A stretch of 64,000 nt of DNA, from positions 13,735,561 to 13,799,560 of the forward strand of contig CM041097.1 in NCBI GenBank assembly GCA_023079485.1, written 5' to 3'. Below the pieces are notes generated by a model. The model worked only from the letters and a program-made list of their open reading frames with translations. It did no database searches and had not been told where the DNA came from. Of this stretch, positions 51,681 through 63,200 are shown piece after piece. The DNA is from Archilochus colubris (lineage: Eukaryota > Chordata > Aves > Apodiformes > Trochilidae). Made by a program: the position numbers and the translations under genes. Every line of letters starts with the position of its first letter. Within the stretch, counting starts at the first letter, position 1.

Positions 51681-52096
51681 GAAGAGGACTCTGTGGAAGG
51701 GCACCATGAAGCTTCTAACCAACAGCTTTATGTTATTACCTGCTGAATGTATTGTTGGAATTCAATATGTTGTGTGCAAAAAATTGACACTCCTCTAATA
51801 GTCTGATAATAAGCAGAATCTGAAGAGGTAGCTTATTCATACAGTACAATCGTGTTAGTTTGACTTTTACCTAGCTTCATAATTACTGAATTTGGTCATT
51901 TCCTCATCTTCCTCTTCCATGCCTGGTCTGTAACAGCATTGCTTGTGCTTATGCAAGAGCTTGCAGATACTGAATAGCTGTAGCCCCATTCTGCAGAATT
52001 CAGAGTTGCACAAGTCTGTAGGGTGAGCTCAGGACTCCAGTCCTGAAATAAGCCGTGCCCTGACATCTTGAAATGACATGGATGATGCATAATTAA
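51681..52096. other. Unique noncoding spacer
   Basis: About 400 bases lie between the palindrome and the oligo-T-bounded segment. I see no gene, repeat or motif here. Confidence 0.7.
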
Positions 52097-52335
52097 TTTT
52101 TTTTTTTTTTTTTTTTTTTTCCCACTATTCGAGTGCTAGTCCTCCTGAGTGAGTTCATTGTGGAGCATTGCTGCTGTCCTGTGATCCTGTGCACACAGAG
52201 CAGCTCTGGTGCTCCTCCAGAGGAAAGGTTCCACCTGAGGCAAGGCAGGGAGGCTTTAGGTGCCTTTCCTTCTGCCCCAATTGCAGCCACTTACAACACC
52301 CAATCTTTTACTTTTTTCTTTTTTTTTTTTTTCTT
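52097..52335 (-). mobile_element. Possible poly(A)-tailed retroposed fragment
   Basis: On the plus strand, 24 uninterrupted T (52097-52120) precede a GC-richer segment of about 190 bases (52121-52310). A second, interrupted T-rich tract follows (52311-52335). On the minus strand the segment therefore ends in a clean A24 tail, as a processed RNA copy would. I find no AATAAA just before the tail, no coding frame I recognise, no Pol III boxes, and no convincing flanking duplication. CR1, the main avian retroelement, does not add poly(A), so a long clean A-tail is uncommon here. It could instead be unique sequence between two expanded homopolymers. Confidence 0.3.
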
Positions 52336-54640
52336 TAAGTTTATGTAAAAAGCAGCAATGAGATTTTATTGAAAGCATTAACTTTCTCTGCATTGCTGCA
52401 GTAGAAAATAGCTACCAAGATTGGGCTGAGTAGCCAGGCCATGCTTTCCAATTGCAATGCATGGCTTTTCATCTTCATTTTAGAAAGCTAGACTGATGCA
52501 TTAAAATGTGTATTTTAATTTCATGAAGAGTACAAGTCACAGTTTACGAGTCACTAGTAAAATGCTTGGAAGGGTGGGGGCTGACACTCAAGGATGTCAA
52601 GATTACTGCAGTAAAACTGTGGACATGTAAAAAGTCAAAATAAAGGAAAACTTTCTCTTGGTGGACCTCTTTCAAGCAGGGATGTTTGATTCCTCCCTGG
52701 GATGTTCATTATCTCTTGAGTGTGCTCATCTTTACATGGGTTTCTTTTTGACTTTGGGGATGTACCTTGGGCTGTTTGCAGCTGCTTTTTGGTGCTTAGC
52801 CAGCATGTGAAGGGTTGGATGTACCCTGTCCTGTACACAATTTTGGCAGCCTCCTTTCCTCCTCCTGCTAATCTGATAGGAACCTGTGGCTGTGACAGAC
52901 TCAGAAGGTGGTGAAGAGTGAGCTCCCAGCTGGGACCTGTAATAACTGTTTCTGGAAGCAGTCCAGCAGAAAGAAGATAGATGGATTTTGTTTGGTTGTG
53001 TGTTTATTTCTGTGGGGAGGGGCAAGCAGTGAAAGCCTTTTTTAAAAATCTCATTATTTCCTCCTTTTATTTTCCCCCAGCATTTAGAACAAGCACACAG
53101 AAATGAGTAAAAGATGGCTGGCTGCCCTCAGGGGTGTCGTGGTAATGTCCCTCTTTAGGCTGCTGCAGCTACAGAGGAGCTTTGTTGGGGGGGGGATAAT
53201 TGGTATTTTCAGTTGTGGTAACATCTACAGCAGTGAAGACCTATAGTATCTGTTCAGTTCCTCTGCTTTCCCACTCAGCTTGCTTCTTGGAGAAGAGGCT
53301 TTTATGTGATAAACAGCAATAATATCAATATGCAAATAATCTTCCCTTCTTCCCCCCCCCCACCAAAAAAAACACCCAACAAAAACAAGGAAAAAAATTA
53401 ACCACAACTAAAAAAAAAACAGCAGTAGCAATATGCAGTCTGTATTTCTTTTAAAAGACAAGACAATGATCTCGAACATACACAGCAAAAAAGAAGAGGG
53501 TTTTGTTGCCCTCAATGTTTCCAAAGAGCGAGAGGATTTCTTGATTGGTTTGAGAACCTGGAGAATTGTGCTGAAATCCTGATTATCACACAAGTTTTTC
53601 AAGGCTCTCCAGTGCTTTCAGCATGAATGGAATTGGCATTTGCAAGAGAAAGAATCATTGTTTAAATAGCAATGTGAAATATCTTTCTTATCATTTTCAC
53701 TGCCTTCATGATTAAGGTGAATACATGAAGCTTGCACTCCATTTCACAGTGCACTCTGAGCTTTATATGAAAAATGAACAGCTGAGGCATTCTTTCCTTT
53801 TCAGTTTTTGGTGATAGAAGAAGTGGTCTTAATTTTGTAATTCTGTGATTGTTTTTAGGTAAAAGAAAATTAATTTTACAGCAAGAAAACCAAACCTAAT
53901 GGGAACCCATTAGAAAGTGCATAGGATGGCATTGTCACTATTTTGATTTAGTATTATATACCCTAACATCTGCATCTAAGGGAACAATAGAGCAAATCTT
54001 ATGCAATGACATTGAACTGCAGCCAATTCTGTTTGCATTTACTGCCTCTAGCTGAATAGCAAAAAATAATTGCAGCCAATTCCTGAATTAATGTTCCTGT
54101 GCTTCTGTGGATCAGAAAATATGTGGGAAAATAAAATACAGTAAACTGTTCATCTACCACAGTTAATTCTAATAAATCTAGGAGCCAAGAAGCAAAGTCA
54201 AGTTAGGGCAGAAATTTTAATAAATATTTCTGTTCAGTAAATCAGATGATATATTCATATTAGATGTTGGTGATTAACTATATACCATCATGCATGACAA
54301 GTAGTCATGATATTGGACAGAAGGTATTAAAATCCATTATTTTTATGTCTGTGGGGACAGATAACTTGTATCCCAGAGTTCTTGCAGAGCTGAGGAGTTG
54401 ATTTCCACTAAGAATGAGTGCTGCTAAATTGTTCTGAATGAGATGCATACCCAGCTGAGAGGCAAGATGTGAGACTCCTCTCTCCTATTCAGAGGCTCTT
54501 GTCTCTCCAGCTCTGTGTGGTTGGAGGTCCAGTGCTTGAGGTTCAGGATTTGGTGAACAGAAATCAGGTGGGAAAGTCTATACCTTGTAGCTGCAACAGC
54601 ATAGAAATTATGTTTGAGTCTGGACTTTAATTGCAACTAA
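52336..54640. other. Unique noncoding DNA with homopolymer runs
   Basis: I see no gene in this 2.3 kb. It contains nine G at 53187-53195, ten C at 53352-53361 and an A/C-rich tract to about 53420. Oppositely placed short frames at 52635-53025 overlap each other on both strands and look like chance. Confidence 0.65.
53352..53420. repeat. C10 run followed by A/C-rich tract
   Basis: Ten C are followed by CACC, A8 and repeated short A-runs broken by C, ending in a run of ten A. Read on the minus strand it is a T/G-rich tract like others in this window. It is low complexity. Confidence 0.8.
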
Positions 54641-55264
54641 CCAGGTAGCCAAGAAGGCCAATGGCATCCTGGCCTGTATCAGGAACAGCGTGGCCAGCAG
54701 GTCCAGGGAAGGGATTCTGCCCCTGTACTCAGCCCTGGTGAGGCCACACCTTGAGTATTGTGTCCAGTTCTGGGCCCCTTAGTTTAGGAAGGATATCGAG
54801 GTCCTGGAGCGGGTCCAAAAGAGGGCAACTAGGCTGGTGAGGGGACTCGAGCACAGATCCTATGAGGAGAGGCTGAGGGAGCTGGGGGTGTTCAGCCTGG
54901 AGAAGAGGAGGCTCAGGGGAGACCTCATCACTCTCTACAACTACCTGAAAGGAGGTTGGAGCCAGGTGGGGGTTGGTCTCTTCCCAGGCAGCTCTCAGCA
55001 AGACAAGAGGGCACGGTCTCAAGTTGTGCCGGGGGAGGTTTGGGTTGGATATTAGAAAGAATTTCTTTACGGAGAGGGTGATCAGGCATTGGAATGGGCT
55101 GCCCAGGGAGTGGTGGATTTTCCGTGTCTGGAGATATTTAAAAAGAGACTGGATGTGGAACTCTGTGCCATGGTCTAGTAACTGCAGCAGTAGTGGATCA
55201 AGGGTTTTACTTGATGATCTCTGAGGTCCCTCCCAACCCAGCCAATTCTATGATTCTGTGATTC
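54641..55264 (+). mobile_element. CR1 LINE, 5'-truncated copy with ORF2 end and 3' UTR
   Basis: This is the 3' 624 bases of an avian CR1 non-LTR retrotransposon in sense orientation. It begins inside the reverse-transcriptase ORF at the conserved [14 protein letters not shown] region (frame from 54648). It runs through the conserved LERVQ and YNYLKGG blocks, reaches the ORF2 stop at 55176-55178, and continues through a short 3' UTR. The 3' UTR contains GAGGTCCCTCCCAACCC and ends in ATTCTATGATTCTGTGATTC. There is no poly(A), as expected for CR1. Severe 5' truncation is the norm, because the element copies itself from the 3' end. No target-site duplication is evident, which is also usual for CR1. 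Confidence 0.97.
54648..55178 (+). pseudogene. CR1 ORF2 C-terminal remnant (reverse transcriptase), broken
   Basis: This is the C-terminal portion of the CR1 endonuclease/reverse-transcriptase polyprotein. The catalytic endonuclease domain and the RT palm lie upstream and are missing, so the fragment cannot be active. The first frame reads [14 protein letters not shown], then [12 protein letters not shown], and then meets an in-frame TAG at 54780-54782. The same frame resumes with [12 protein letters not shown] and [18 protein letters not shown]. Around 55000 the homology moves to the next frame ([20 protein letters not shown]), then returns by about 55113 to the first frame ([13 protein letters not shown]) up to the stop at 55176. 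One nonsense change and two compensating frameshifts point to neutral decay after insertion. Open frames on the opposite strand (54729-55022) are antisense shadows. Confidence 0.95.
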
Positions 55265-58200
55265 ATTCTCAGGGGATCTCTGGATCACCTCCTGTGGTGG
55301 TTGTGCTGGAGAATGATGCTGTTGTATTGAAAACTGGGAATATACTTATGCATTACTTATTTTTTTCTTTTCTTGCCAGGTGGTGTATTGTTGGTATAAC
55401 CTGAGTTTTTAAATCAGGAGAGCCCTATACTCCACTTTCTCTTCCTTGCTAACACAGCAGAATTTTAATACATTTTATAGTGAAACTGTATGTTGAAAAC
55501 CACTTTACACATGATTACTATAAGTAATTGTCTTTTGAACTGTGTGCTATGTGCATGACTACAGTAAGACAGGAGTCCTTCATTTGCATTTGTAATTCAT
55601 GCTGCTGTAATCGCACCAGAATAAAATCTAAAGCTTTAAATGTCTGTCTCTTCCTGTCCCTTAAATCTTTGTGAACAAACATGACATTCGTACAGCATCA
55701 GTTGGTTAAATATTTTAAAGCTTGTGGTTAGATCAATATTTCACAGCCCCGTGTAGTGTACATAGGATGTCTCAGGTACTTAGTCTCTTTGAAAGCCAGC
55801 AATTAGAGTGATATGGACTTTAAAGGTGTGCTCAGAAAAATCATATTCTAATCAGGTGTGCTGGCTGACAGTAGCTGCGTTCTAGGTCAAAGCATTACTT
55901 AATGCTTAGTGGGCACACTGCAGCTGTTGAAACAATATGAATTTGGTTGGTGGAGACATGCCAAGTGAGACTTGCATCTCCTTATTATGCTTTAGGAACC
56001 TTAGCTTTCAACAAGCCTCCTGCCCTGCAGTGGCTCAGATCATTGCATTGCTATGTCATGCTGAATAATTCGCAGCATTTAGCACTTAAATTGGCTCATT
56101 GCAGACAATCCAATTAGAATAAAGTCTATTATCATTTTGGAAGCTTGGGATAAAATAGTGTGTTAGTGATGAGCGTGCTGCCTGTGCTTCCTCCTGCTTC
56201 CCCCTGGTCCTGCAGGTCTCATGTGCTGTGCTGCACTGGGGCCTGATGCTTCCAGAGGGAAGCTCCTGCTCAGCCCTTGGTGACAAGCTGTGTTTTCATC
56301 TGAAGATGTATGGAAAAAATCACGGTCTCGAAGAGACCTGAGGTGCTTCATCTTTTTGTCTGCTTGTACGTAAAAGTTTCTAAGCATTTTTCTTTTTGTC
56401 ATAGCAGGCGCATTAAAATAGCTGGTGCTCTGCTGTGAGCACTGTGGCTGGTGAAATTTGGCGTGGCTCTGCTGGCTTGGGCTGTGCTGGGCTCTTTCCC
56501 ATCGCAGGCTCAGGAAGCCACATGTTCTGCTGTGAATTTTGTTGCTGACCTTTTGCTCAGACTTTGAAAGTCAACAGGGTCCAGGTTTGAAAAAGATGCA
56601 GTAAGGCTTATAGGGGAATTCACAACTGCTAGAAACAGCACCTGAGCTACAGATGTACATGCCAAGTTTCAACTAGATGTATGTCTCTGCTGGGCCTTTA
56701 GCTTCTCACTGCTTTAAAACATGTTTTTTGGTTGTAGTTATTGGTGACAAACTGGGTATGAGCGGTTTTTACTCCTCCCCCAGCTTCTATCCAGCCACGC
56801 GCATTCCTCTTTTGCCAGTTTTTGAGCTAGGCAATGAACTGATGTAGGAGCTGTCCCAGGTTAAAAATAACTTTTCTTCACCAAACTTCAGCAGATGTCA
56901 TAGCTGATGCATTCAGATACTTTTCTTGTATTCGGTAGGAAAAGTGTAATAAGGAAGATTGAAAAACTGCATAGGAGTAAGCACCTGCATTGAGGTGTTG
57001 TGTATAAGCTAACACCATGAACATTACGTTATATTGTTAATATTGATTCCTAACACTTAGATACCTCTTTTGGCGCTCGGTATACTTCAGCAAGAAAAGA
57101 TAAGTGCCAAATCCATTTAGTTCTGTTGAGATTTGGATCTGCTTACATTTGGATTTCATGAAGTCAGGTGCTTGCATCCTGAGCAGCTGCTGTCCTGGGT
57201 TCAGTGCTGGGACATGAAGAGTTTGTAACAAATGGAGAAGGGAACACGTCAGTGTGAGCAGCTTTCAAGCCAGGAGATCAGATTTTTGTTCTGTGTATTG
57301 TTCATCTTCTTGAAAGGCTTTTCTTTACACACCTTGGATCTGACTGTGTATCTAAACATACATGCATATAATAACATTTTCTCAGCTCTGAAAAATGTAG
57401 GCCAGGAGAGATTTTTGTCGTGTATTTAGGTATTTGCCTTATTCCTTGGTGACATTAAAGAAATCCTCCACAGAATAATGATAAGCACATTAATCTTCCT
57501 ATCCAAGAAGGTATTTTATACACAGGGTTTGGCATGCAATAGCTGCATATTATCAAAACCACTTTGAGAACAAAATAGTTTTTCTCTTTAGAAAGAAGAA
57601 ATCCCAAGTGTAAGTATGTACTATAAGACATTTATACACTGTGACATACTGAAAAGTAGTAGTGTTTTAATATACTAATTGAAAAGATGTCATCTACATA
57701 TCAGGATACCTTTGAATCTTGTAGTTTAGGCAGTCAAGATTTGTGGATAGAGGTGGCTGTTTAATGTAGACCAACTAATCTTGCTCCAGTTCTCATGCCC
57801 ACTTTCATGGTATGTGTGGTACCTTAGATGAAATGCTTTAAGTTTCAAGGTTTAAACAGTTTGTGTAGCTGAACATGCTGGTTCCTCAGTTGCAAGGAAA
57901 CACTCTGTTACATGCAAAAGCTTTTTTTGTTCACTGGAAAAAACTTAAAATACAATTACATCAGAGTCACAGTTTTTCTGTGCACTTGAGCCAATTCAAG
58001 CTTGTGCCACCCCTGGAAAGAGCAGTCCTGTGCCCCAGCCACTGCTGCTGCCTCTCCCTGGGCTCCAGTTGCTCATCTAGCCCCCTTGTAGTCTCTTTAG
58101 GAAGAAGTCACCTTAGGGAAAAAATAAAAGAATAGTTTTGGGCCCCTGTGGGATCAGGTCTGGCTGCTTGCAGAGCAATGGAGAGGGTGGCAGGTACATA

Positions 58201-60190
58201 GGAGAATAAAGTACAGGGCTTTTAGCAGCAGCCCATGGGTAGGCTGGCTCAGCCATATGGTTGGGTATCATCCCTAGGTTACTGCTGCTTGTGGTGTCTT
58301 GGTATTTTGTCACTGCTTTAGGAACCCTGTGGCATAGAAAGAAAGCAGACTTTTTATGGTATAAATACCTGCTTTGTGTTTGGGTCTGAAAAATGCTTTA
58401 AGAGGAGTAGGTAGTAGGCATATGAGTCTTCTGCTGAGGTGGTCTTTAGTGGTTGCTTTTATTATAACTATTGGTGAGAACTGGGAGCACCAAATGTCTT
58501 CTGGGTATACATTACTGTAAAATACAGGAGTGAAATTTTTGTTGATTAAAAAGCCTCTTTGTTTATTCAGTGGTGATTACCTTCAGAGCAGTGGTTGCAT
58601 TTTGCTTTTAATTTGAACATTCTGTTCTCATAGAATAGCCAATTAAAGAAAATATACATAACGAACACTTACTTTTAACTGTCTTAAAAACAGAGGTTTA
58701 AAATTGGAAGTGTTATCTCATCTTTAACTACACAGCAGCATAAGCTATAATAATGTGGTAATAGCTGGAGTTGACACAGCAGGTAATGAATCTTCAGTTG
58801 GATATGAACTTTATTATTCAATATATGGTTTCAGCTTGAGTCTGTCTCTTGTTGTCACAAGAGTAGCATTTGCATAATTAAATAAATGATCCCAAAACTG
58901 TCTGTTCCTGTGTGCCTGTGAAATACAACACTTCTTTCCTTCAGTGCTCAAGTTCATACTCATGGATTATTGGAAAATACATCACAGAAAATTAACATCA
59001 AACTTTTGGTCTTTTCAAAATATACAGTAAGCAGAGAACTTACTGAACCAACAGCCTGGGTTTTGTTTCTCATCTCACTTAATTGATTTTACCAAGGATT
59101 TTTTTATTGAAGAGAAAAATTGAAAAGGGTATTTTGAGGGCCTTTCATTCTGGCTACAATAAAAAAAAGCCATGCATTGGTAAGGGAGAATGAAAGAATT
59201 TGGTATTCTTGAAAGCTGGAGGGAGATAAGCTTGTGTTCCTGGTTTTTATTTACTTCCAGTATTTTGTGAAGCAGATTACAGTAAGACTCATTGCAGTGT
59301 ATTAACATCAAAAGGCATTTCAAGGGTGTAGCCTCCACTCTCTTCTTCTGTGTGTGTGGTTTTTATTTATGTATTTTTATCCCATGTCTGTTGTTGCTAG
59401 GGGCTGCATTTTCTGTTTTTAATCGACATTGCAGCCCATGCACTGGTGTTGATCCCTTTGCCATGCCTGGCAGAACACTGGCTTGCCAGAGCTGTGCTCA
59501 AGAAGTGTTAACTCTTCAGCTTAGGATATACACCTATGATCATTTCAGTTCTGGAAATCAGCTGTGCAGTCCTTTAGGACTTTGTTTTGGTGAAAGCAGT
59601 GTTAGAAGCAAAAAAGAAAGATCATGTAATTTATTTTTCCAGTTTCTTTTTTTGTTGTAAGAGTGACTGTGTGCAGCACCAACACATAATCTCAGGATCT
59701 TCACCTTTAGCACATACACCTCACACACTTGGGAGGTCCTTGGGTGGGTCTCATGTAGCTGGTGGGGAAAGGGCTATGCCCAGTACCTTTAATTGCTAAT
59801 GGAGCTGGCAAAGCACAGGGCATAGTGACTAACAGAGAGGGTACATGACCCAGAACATCTTTAGAATAAAGTAGAAGACTTCACCACTTTGAGATGCTTT
59901 TAAGGCTGGGAAGGAGACCAGGATTAAATTTTGTACCTCACTTGGAGGTACAAAATTAATTAAATGAATTCATGCTGAATTTTATGAATGTATTTTCCTA
60001 ATGTCTATGCACAGCCACTCAGGGCATTGAAGACAGGAAAATAAATGGCCAGTGAAGCAAAGTCAGTGGTATTGATAGTCTCCTTCTGTCATCCTCCAAC
60101 ATCCCCTAAAGCCCTGAGAGAAGTCTAGCAGGATATGTACTGGGGGCTTATGTCACTGGTGAATTGTTATACAGGTATTGGCAGTTCTCA
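55265..60190. other. Single-copy noncoding DNA
   Basis: I see no supportable gene in this 4.9 kb. The 122-codon plus frame at 59292-59660 has a hydrophobic, Cys-rich start with no domain I know. The perfect 13-bp inverted repeat at 59927-59957 is listed separately. Confidence 0.65.
59927..59957. repeat. Perfect inverted repeat, 13-bp arms
   Basis: AATTTTGTACCTC (59927-59939) and its exact complement GAGGTACAAAATT (59945-59957) flank the 5-base loop ACTTG, so either strand could form a tight hairpin. It is not followed by a T-run as a bacterial terminator would be, and this is not bacterial DNA. No role is evident. Confidence 0.9.
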
Positions 60191-60266
60191 GGAAGAAAGA
60201 AAAAAAAAGAAAAAAAGAAAAAAAAAAAAAAGAAAAAAAAAAAAGAGAGAGAGAGTGAGAAAGAAG
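60191..60266. repeat. Homopurine tract, A-rich then (GA)n
   Basis: About 75 bases of almost pure A and G: A-runs interrupted by single G, then GAGAGAGAGAG, one T, and GAGAAAGAAG. It is low complexity and likely unstable in length. Long purine tracts can form triplex DNA, but nothing here shows use. Confidence 0.9.
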
Positions 60267-63200
60267 CACTGCTAAAATGCCATATATGTTTCTAAGCTAT
60301 GTGTTTCTGCAAAGGTGTCAACCGTACCATGATATTTTCCAGACATAATAGAATGTCATAGTTCTACCAAAAATCTATGATTGATTGCCACTATAATGAA
60401 AGCCAGTGTACATTGATGTACACATTTTAAACTATTTTTGCCTTTATGCTTTTCTTGCTTAACCTGACATTTCTGATTACTGTATCTAGGTGCCTAAATA
60501 TGTCAAATGTTTATAGTGCGTAAAGAGCTTCTTTTTTAAAATAGCACCAATCCTGTTTGAACCTGAAAGTTCTTGAAGGTTTTTCTGCGTTGTTGGACAT
60601 GATGTTCTGTTAAAAGTAAATAAATAAGAAAGTACTGCTGTGTGGCTTGTGAAAGGAGGACAAATGATTTATAGCAGTAGTTCAATCCTCTGTTTTAATC
60701 CATTGACTTAATTCAGCTTGTTCCTCCTAAATTTATTTCCCAAGACATAAAGCAAACATTTAGTTGAGAAGTGAATAGCTTATTCTATTTCCATATGTTT
60801 TTAATTGTCCAGTTCCTCTGAGAAAAGACCATTAACTGAAGCAAATTACAGTTTGGATGTGAATTTTTCGATGTGGATCTCTGCCCAAAAGGTGATAAAT
60901 TAGATGCTAAACTGTCTTTGATAGTGACTTGAGAGATTAACAGAAAACTATTTTGAAAACAGAAGGAAAGATTTGTTAACCAGTCAGTGACTGTCAGGTT
61001 TGGGCATCATAAATTCCTTCAGTACTTGCCTTGTTTGAAGGCAAGTGACAATAAATAGGAAAAAATCAAGCAAAATTAACCCTTTGCCATCCCCATAAAT
61101 TTGGAATTAAACTTGAGCAGCAGCAGTGTTGAAACCAGAAACCTTTGTATAGTACACTTCTGTTCACTGTCTGCATTTTAGGTACCTTTTATTGATGCAG
61201 GAGTACGTGGAGGGCTGGTGGGAATCTCTAAATTTAGAGTCCGAGAGCTGTAATGCTGGCAGGGCCTCAGGTTACAAATAAGGCAATAACAAAATACAAC
61301 TGAACAATTAAATCTCAAGTCCTCTGTGACTTCGGTTCTCTCGTTTTGATTTTAAGCATCAACACAAGTAATAGAGCAGTATGGTTTTCCTCCACCACTT
61401 TGAACAGCCCTCAAGTTAAATGAGAAGCATTTACAGTGTTTTGTGCAGCTGCTTTTGATACATTAAATGCACAGACATGCTGGCTGTGCTGACCTGAAAA
61501 AGGAGAAGATATGCATTCCTGTAATTTTAGCTGCTTTGTGGTCATTAGGAAAATGTCACTGTTTTTATGCTTACATCTGCTGTTTCGTGGTGACCTTTGG
61601 TGAATGCTTCTAGTAACTCTCAGCCTGTTAATCTGTGCTGCAATATAAAGCAGTGCTGTACAACAGTCTGACCCAGGAGCCGTCCATCATCTTCTTGTTG
61701 GTGGAGAGTCTTGATGTAATCAATGTGGAACTCCTAATTTCTACTTCTCGTAACCATGATTTACGAGAATCTTGCTTTAAAGATAGCTGTAGCAAGATCT
61801 TTCTTCCAGGATGAAACTAGGAAGAAATCCATTTTTGAAGGACATTTGTTCTCCTCTGTTAAACATTTTCCCCTTTAGAGAAAGTGTCTTCTCCTTCAAG
61901 GGGTTTGGAGAGAGCTTGGGCACAACATGAGAGTAGATAATCTTTGCAGCTGCCTTTTTCAGCAAACCTCTGGGGAGAGGGAGCTTGAAGCAAGCATCTG
62001 GGAAGCCAGAAGACAGAATATTTCTTCAGACAAGTTGAGAAATAATCAGGGGCTATGGGAGGCTTCTCAGGATGAGGATGAAAAGGAACAGATGGATTCT
62101 GAAGATTACCCAGCGGGATTTAGTGACCACGTCAACATGTAGGGTGTGTGTGGGGATATCCAGTTTTAAGAAGTGCTCAGATTGCTTTTATTTAAGGCAG
62201 CCCTAAAACTTGTGACAAGGCTGGTGCTGGATGAGACTTGGGTGCTGCTGATAGTTGTTTTTTACTATATCAGTCTCAAATGTGGAAGTAGTGAAGAGAG
62301 GGCAGCTGCTGGCAAGGAAATACTACCTCTTACTTTTAAGAAAAACACTGGACATGAAGTTACCATGGGGAGCTGGGCACACGTATGCATTGAATTACAG
62401 AACTGTCTTGATTCCATTGGGAGATCTTTGAGATTTGAGGCTTGCAGCTTTCTTCTAAGTCCCCTTTTTCTGGACTTATGTTGTTAAAATCCCTCTCTGT
62501 ATTACAGTGTTTCGGTCAGGTATGAGAGCTGCAGGTCTGGGGCAGTGCCTCTTTCAACAGACAGGTTAATTCAAGTCCAATGTTACCTTACCTTCTAAAA
62601 TGAATGAAAGAGATCACAGTTTTCCAATACCTGAACAGGGCAAAATTTCAATACTTTTCTGTGTGAGGCAATTTTAGTAATGACATGATTTTGCTCTCTT
62701 TTAATTTTAAAAGAAACAGCTTCTGCAGCACAAGGATGATAAAAAGTACCAGCAAGCCAGATGATTTCTCATCTCTGAAGAAGAGTTGAAATTGCTGAAT
62801 TTTAAGATGGATTTATATGGTTTTTAAATAAATGTAGGTTATAATATTGAGCCATACCTGTCAAGCATTGAACAGCAATAGTTTTGGATGTCAGCAAAGA
62901 CATGAAAGACATGAGGAGATGTATTTATCCCCTGCTCTCTTTCTGATGACCCTATTCAATATAGTTGTGGGATTCTAACATTTTTTTCCTACCTATTTTT
63001 AAACATGGTTATTCTTTTGTTTCTTGTTGCCTGGCAAAGCCACTTGAATGAAGAAAATCTCTGCAGAAAAATGATTATAATTACATGGAGGCAAGTGCCT
63101 ACAGGTTGATGCTAAGAAATTACTTGAATTGCCTGCAAAGTAGTTTGAACTGATTGGCTGGATTGGTAAGTTACTCTAAAAGCATAATGAAGAGCAAATG

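Noticed and set aside
54729..55022. 97-codon minus-strand frame rich in Pro and Leu
   Set aside because: It is the antisense of the CR1 ORF2 remnant, which explains its unusual length.
62714..62764. Short terminal exon after TTTTAAAAG (reads KQLLQHKDDKKYQQAR then stop)
   Set aside because: It has only 17 codons, a weak A-rich acceptor and no supporting signal.
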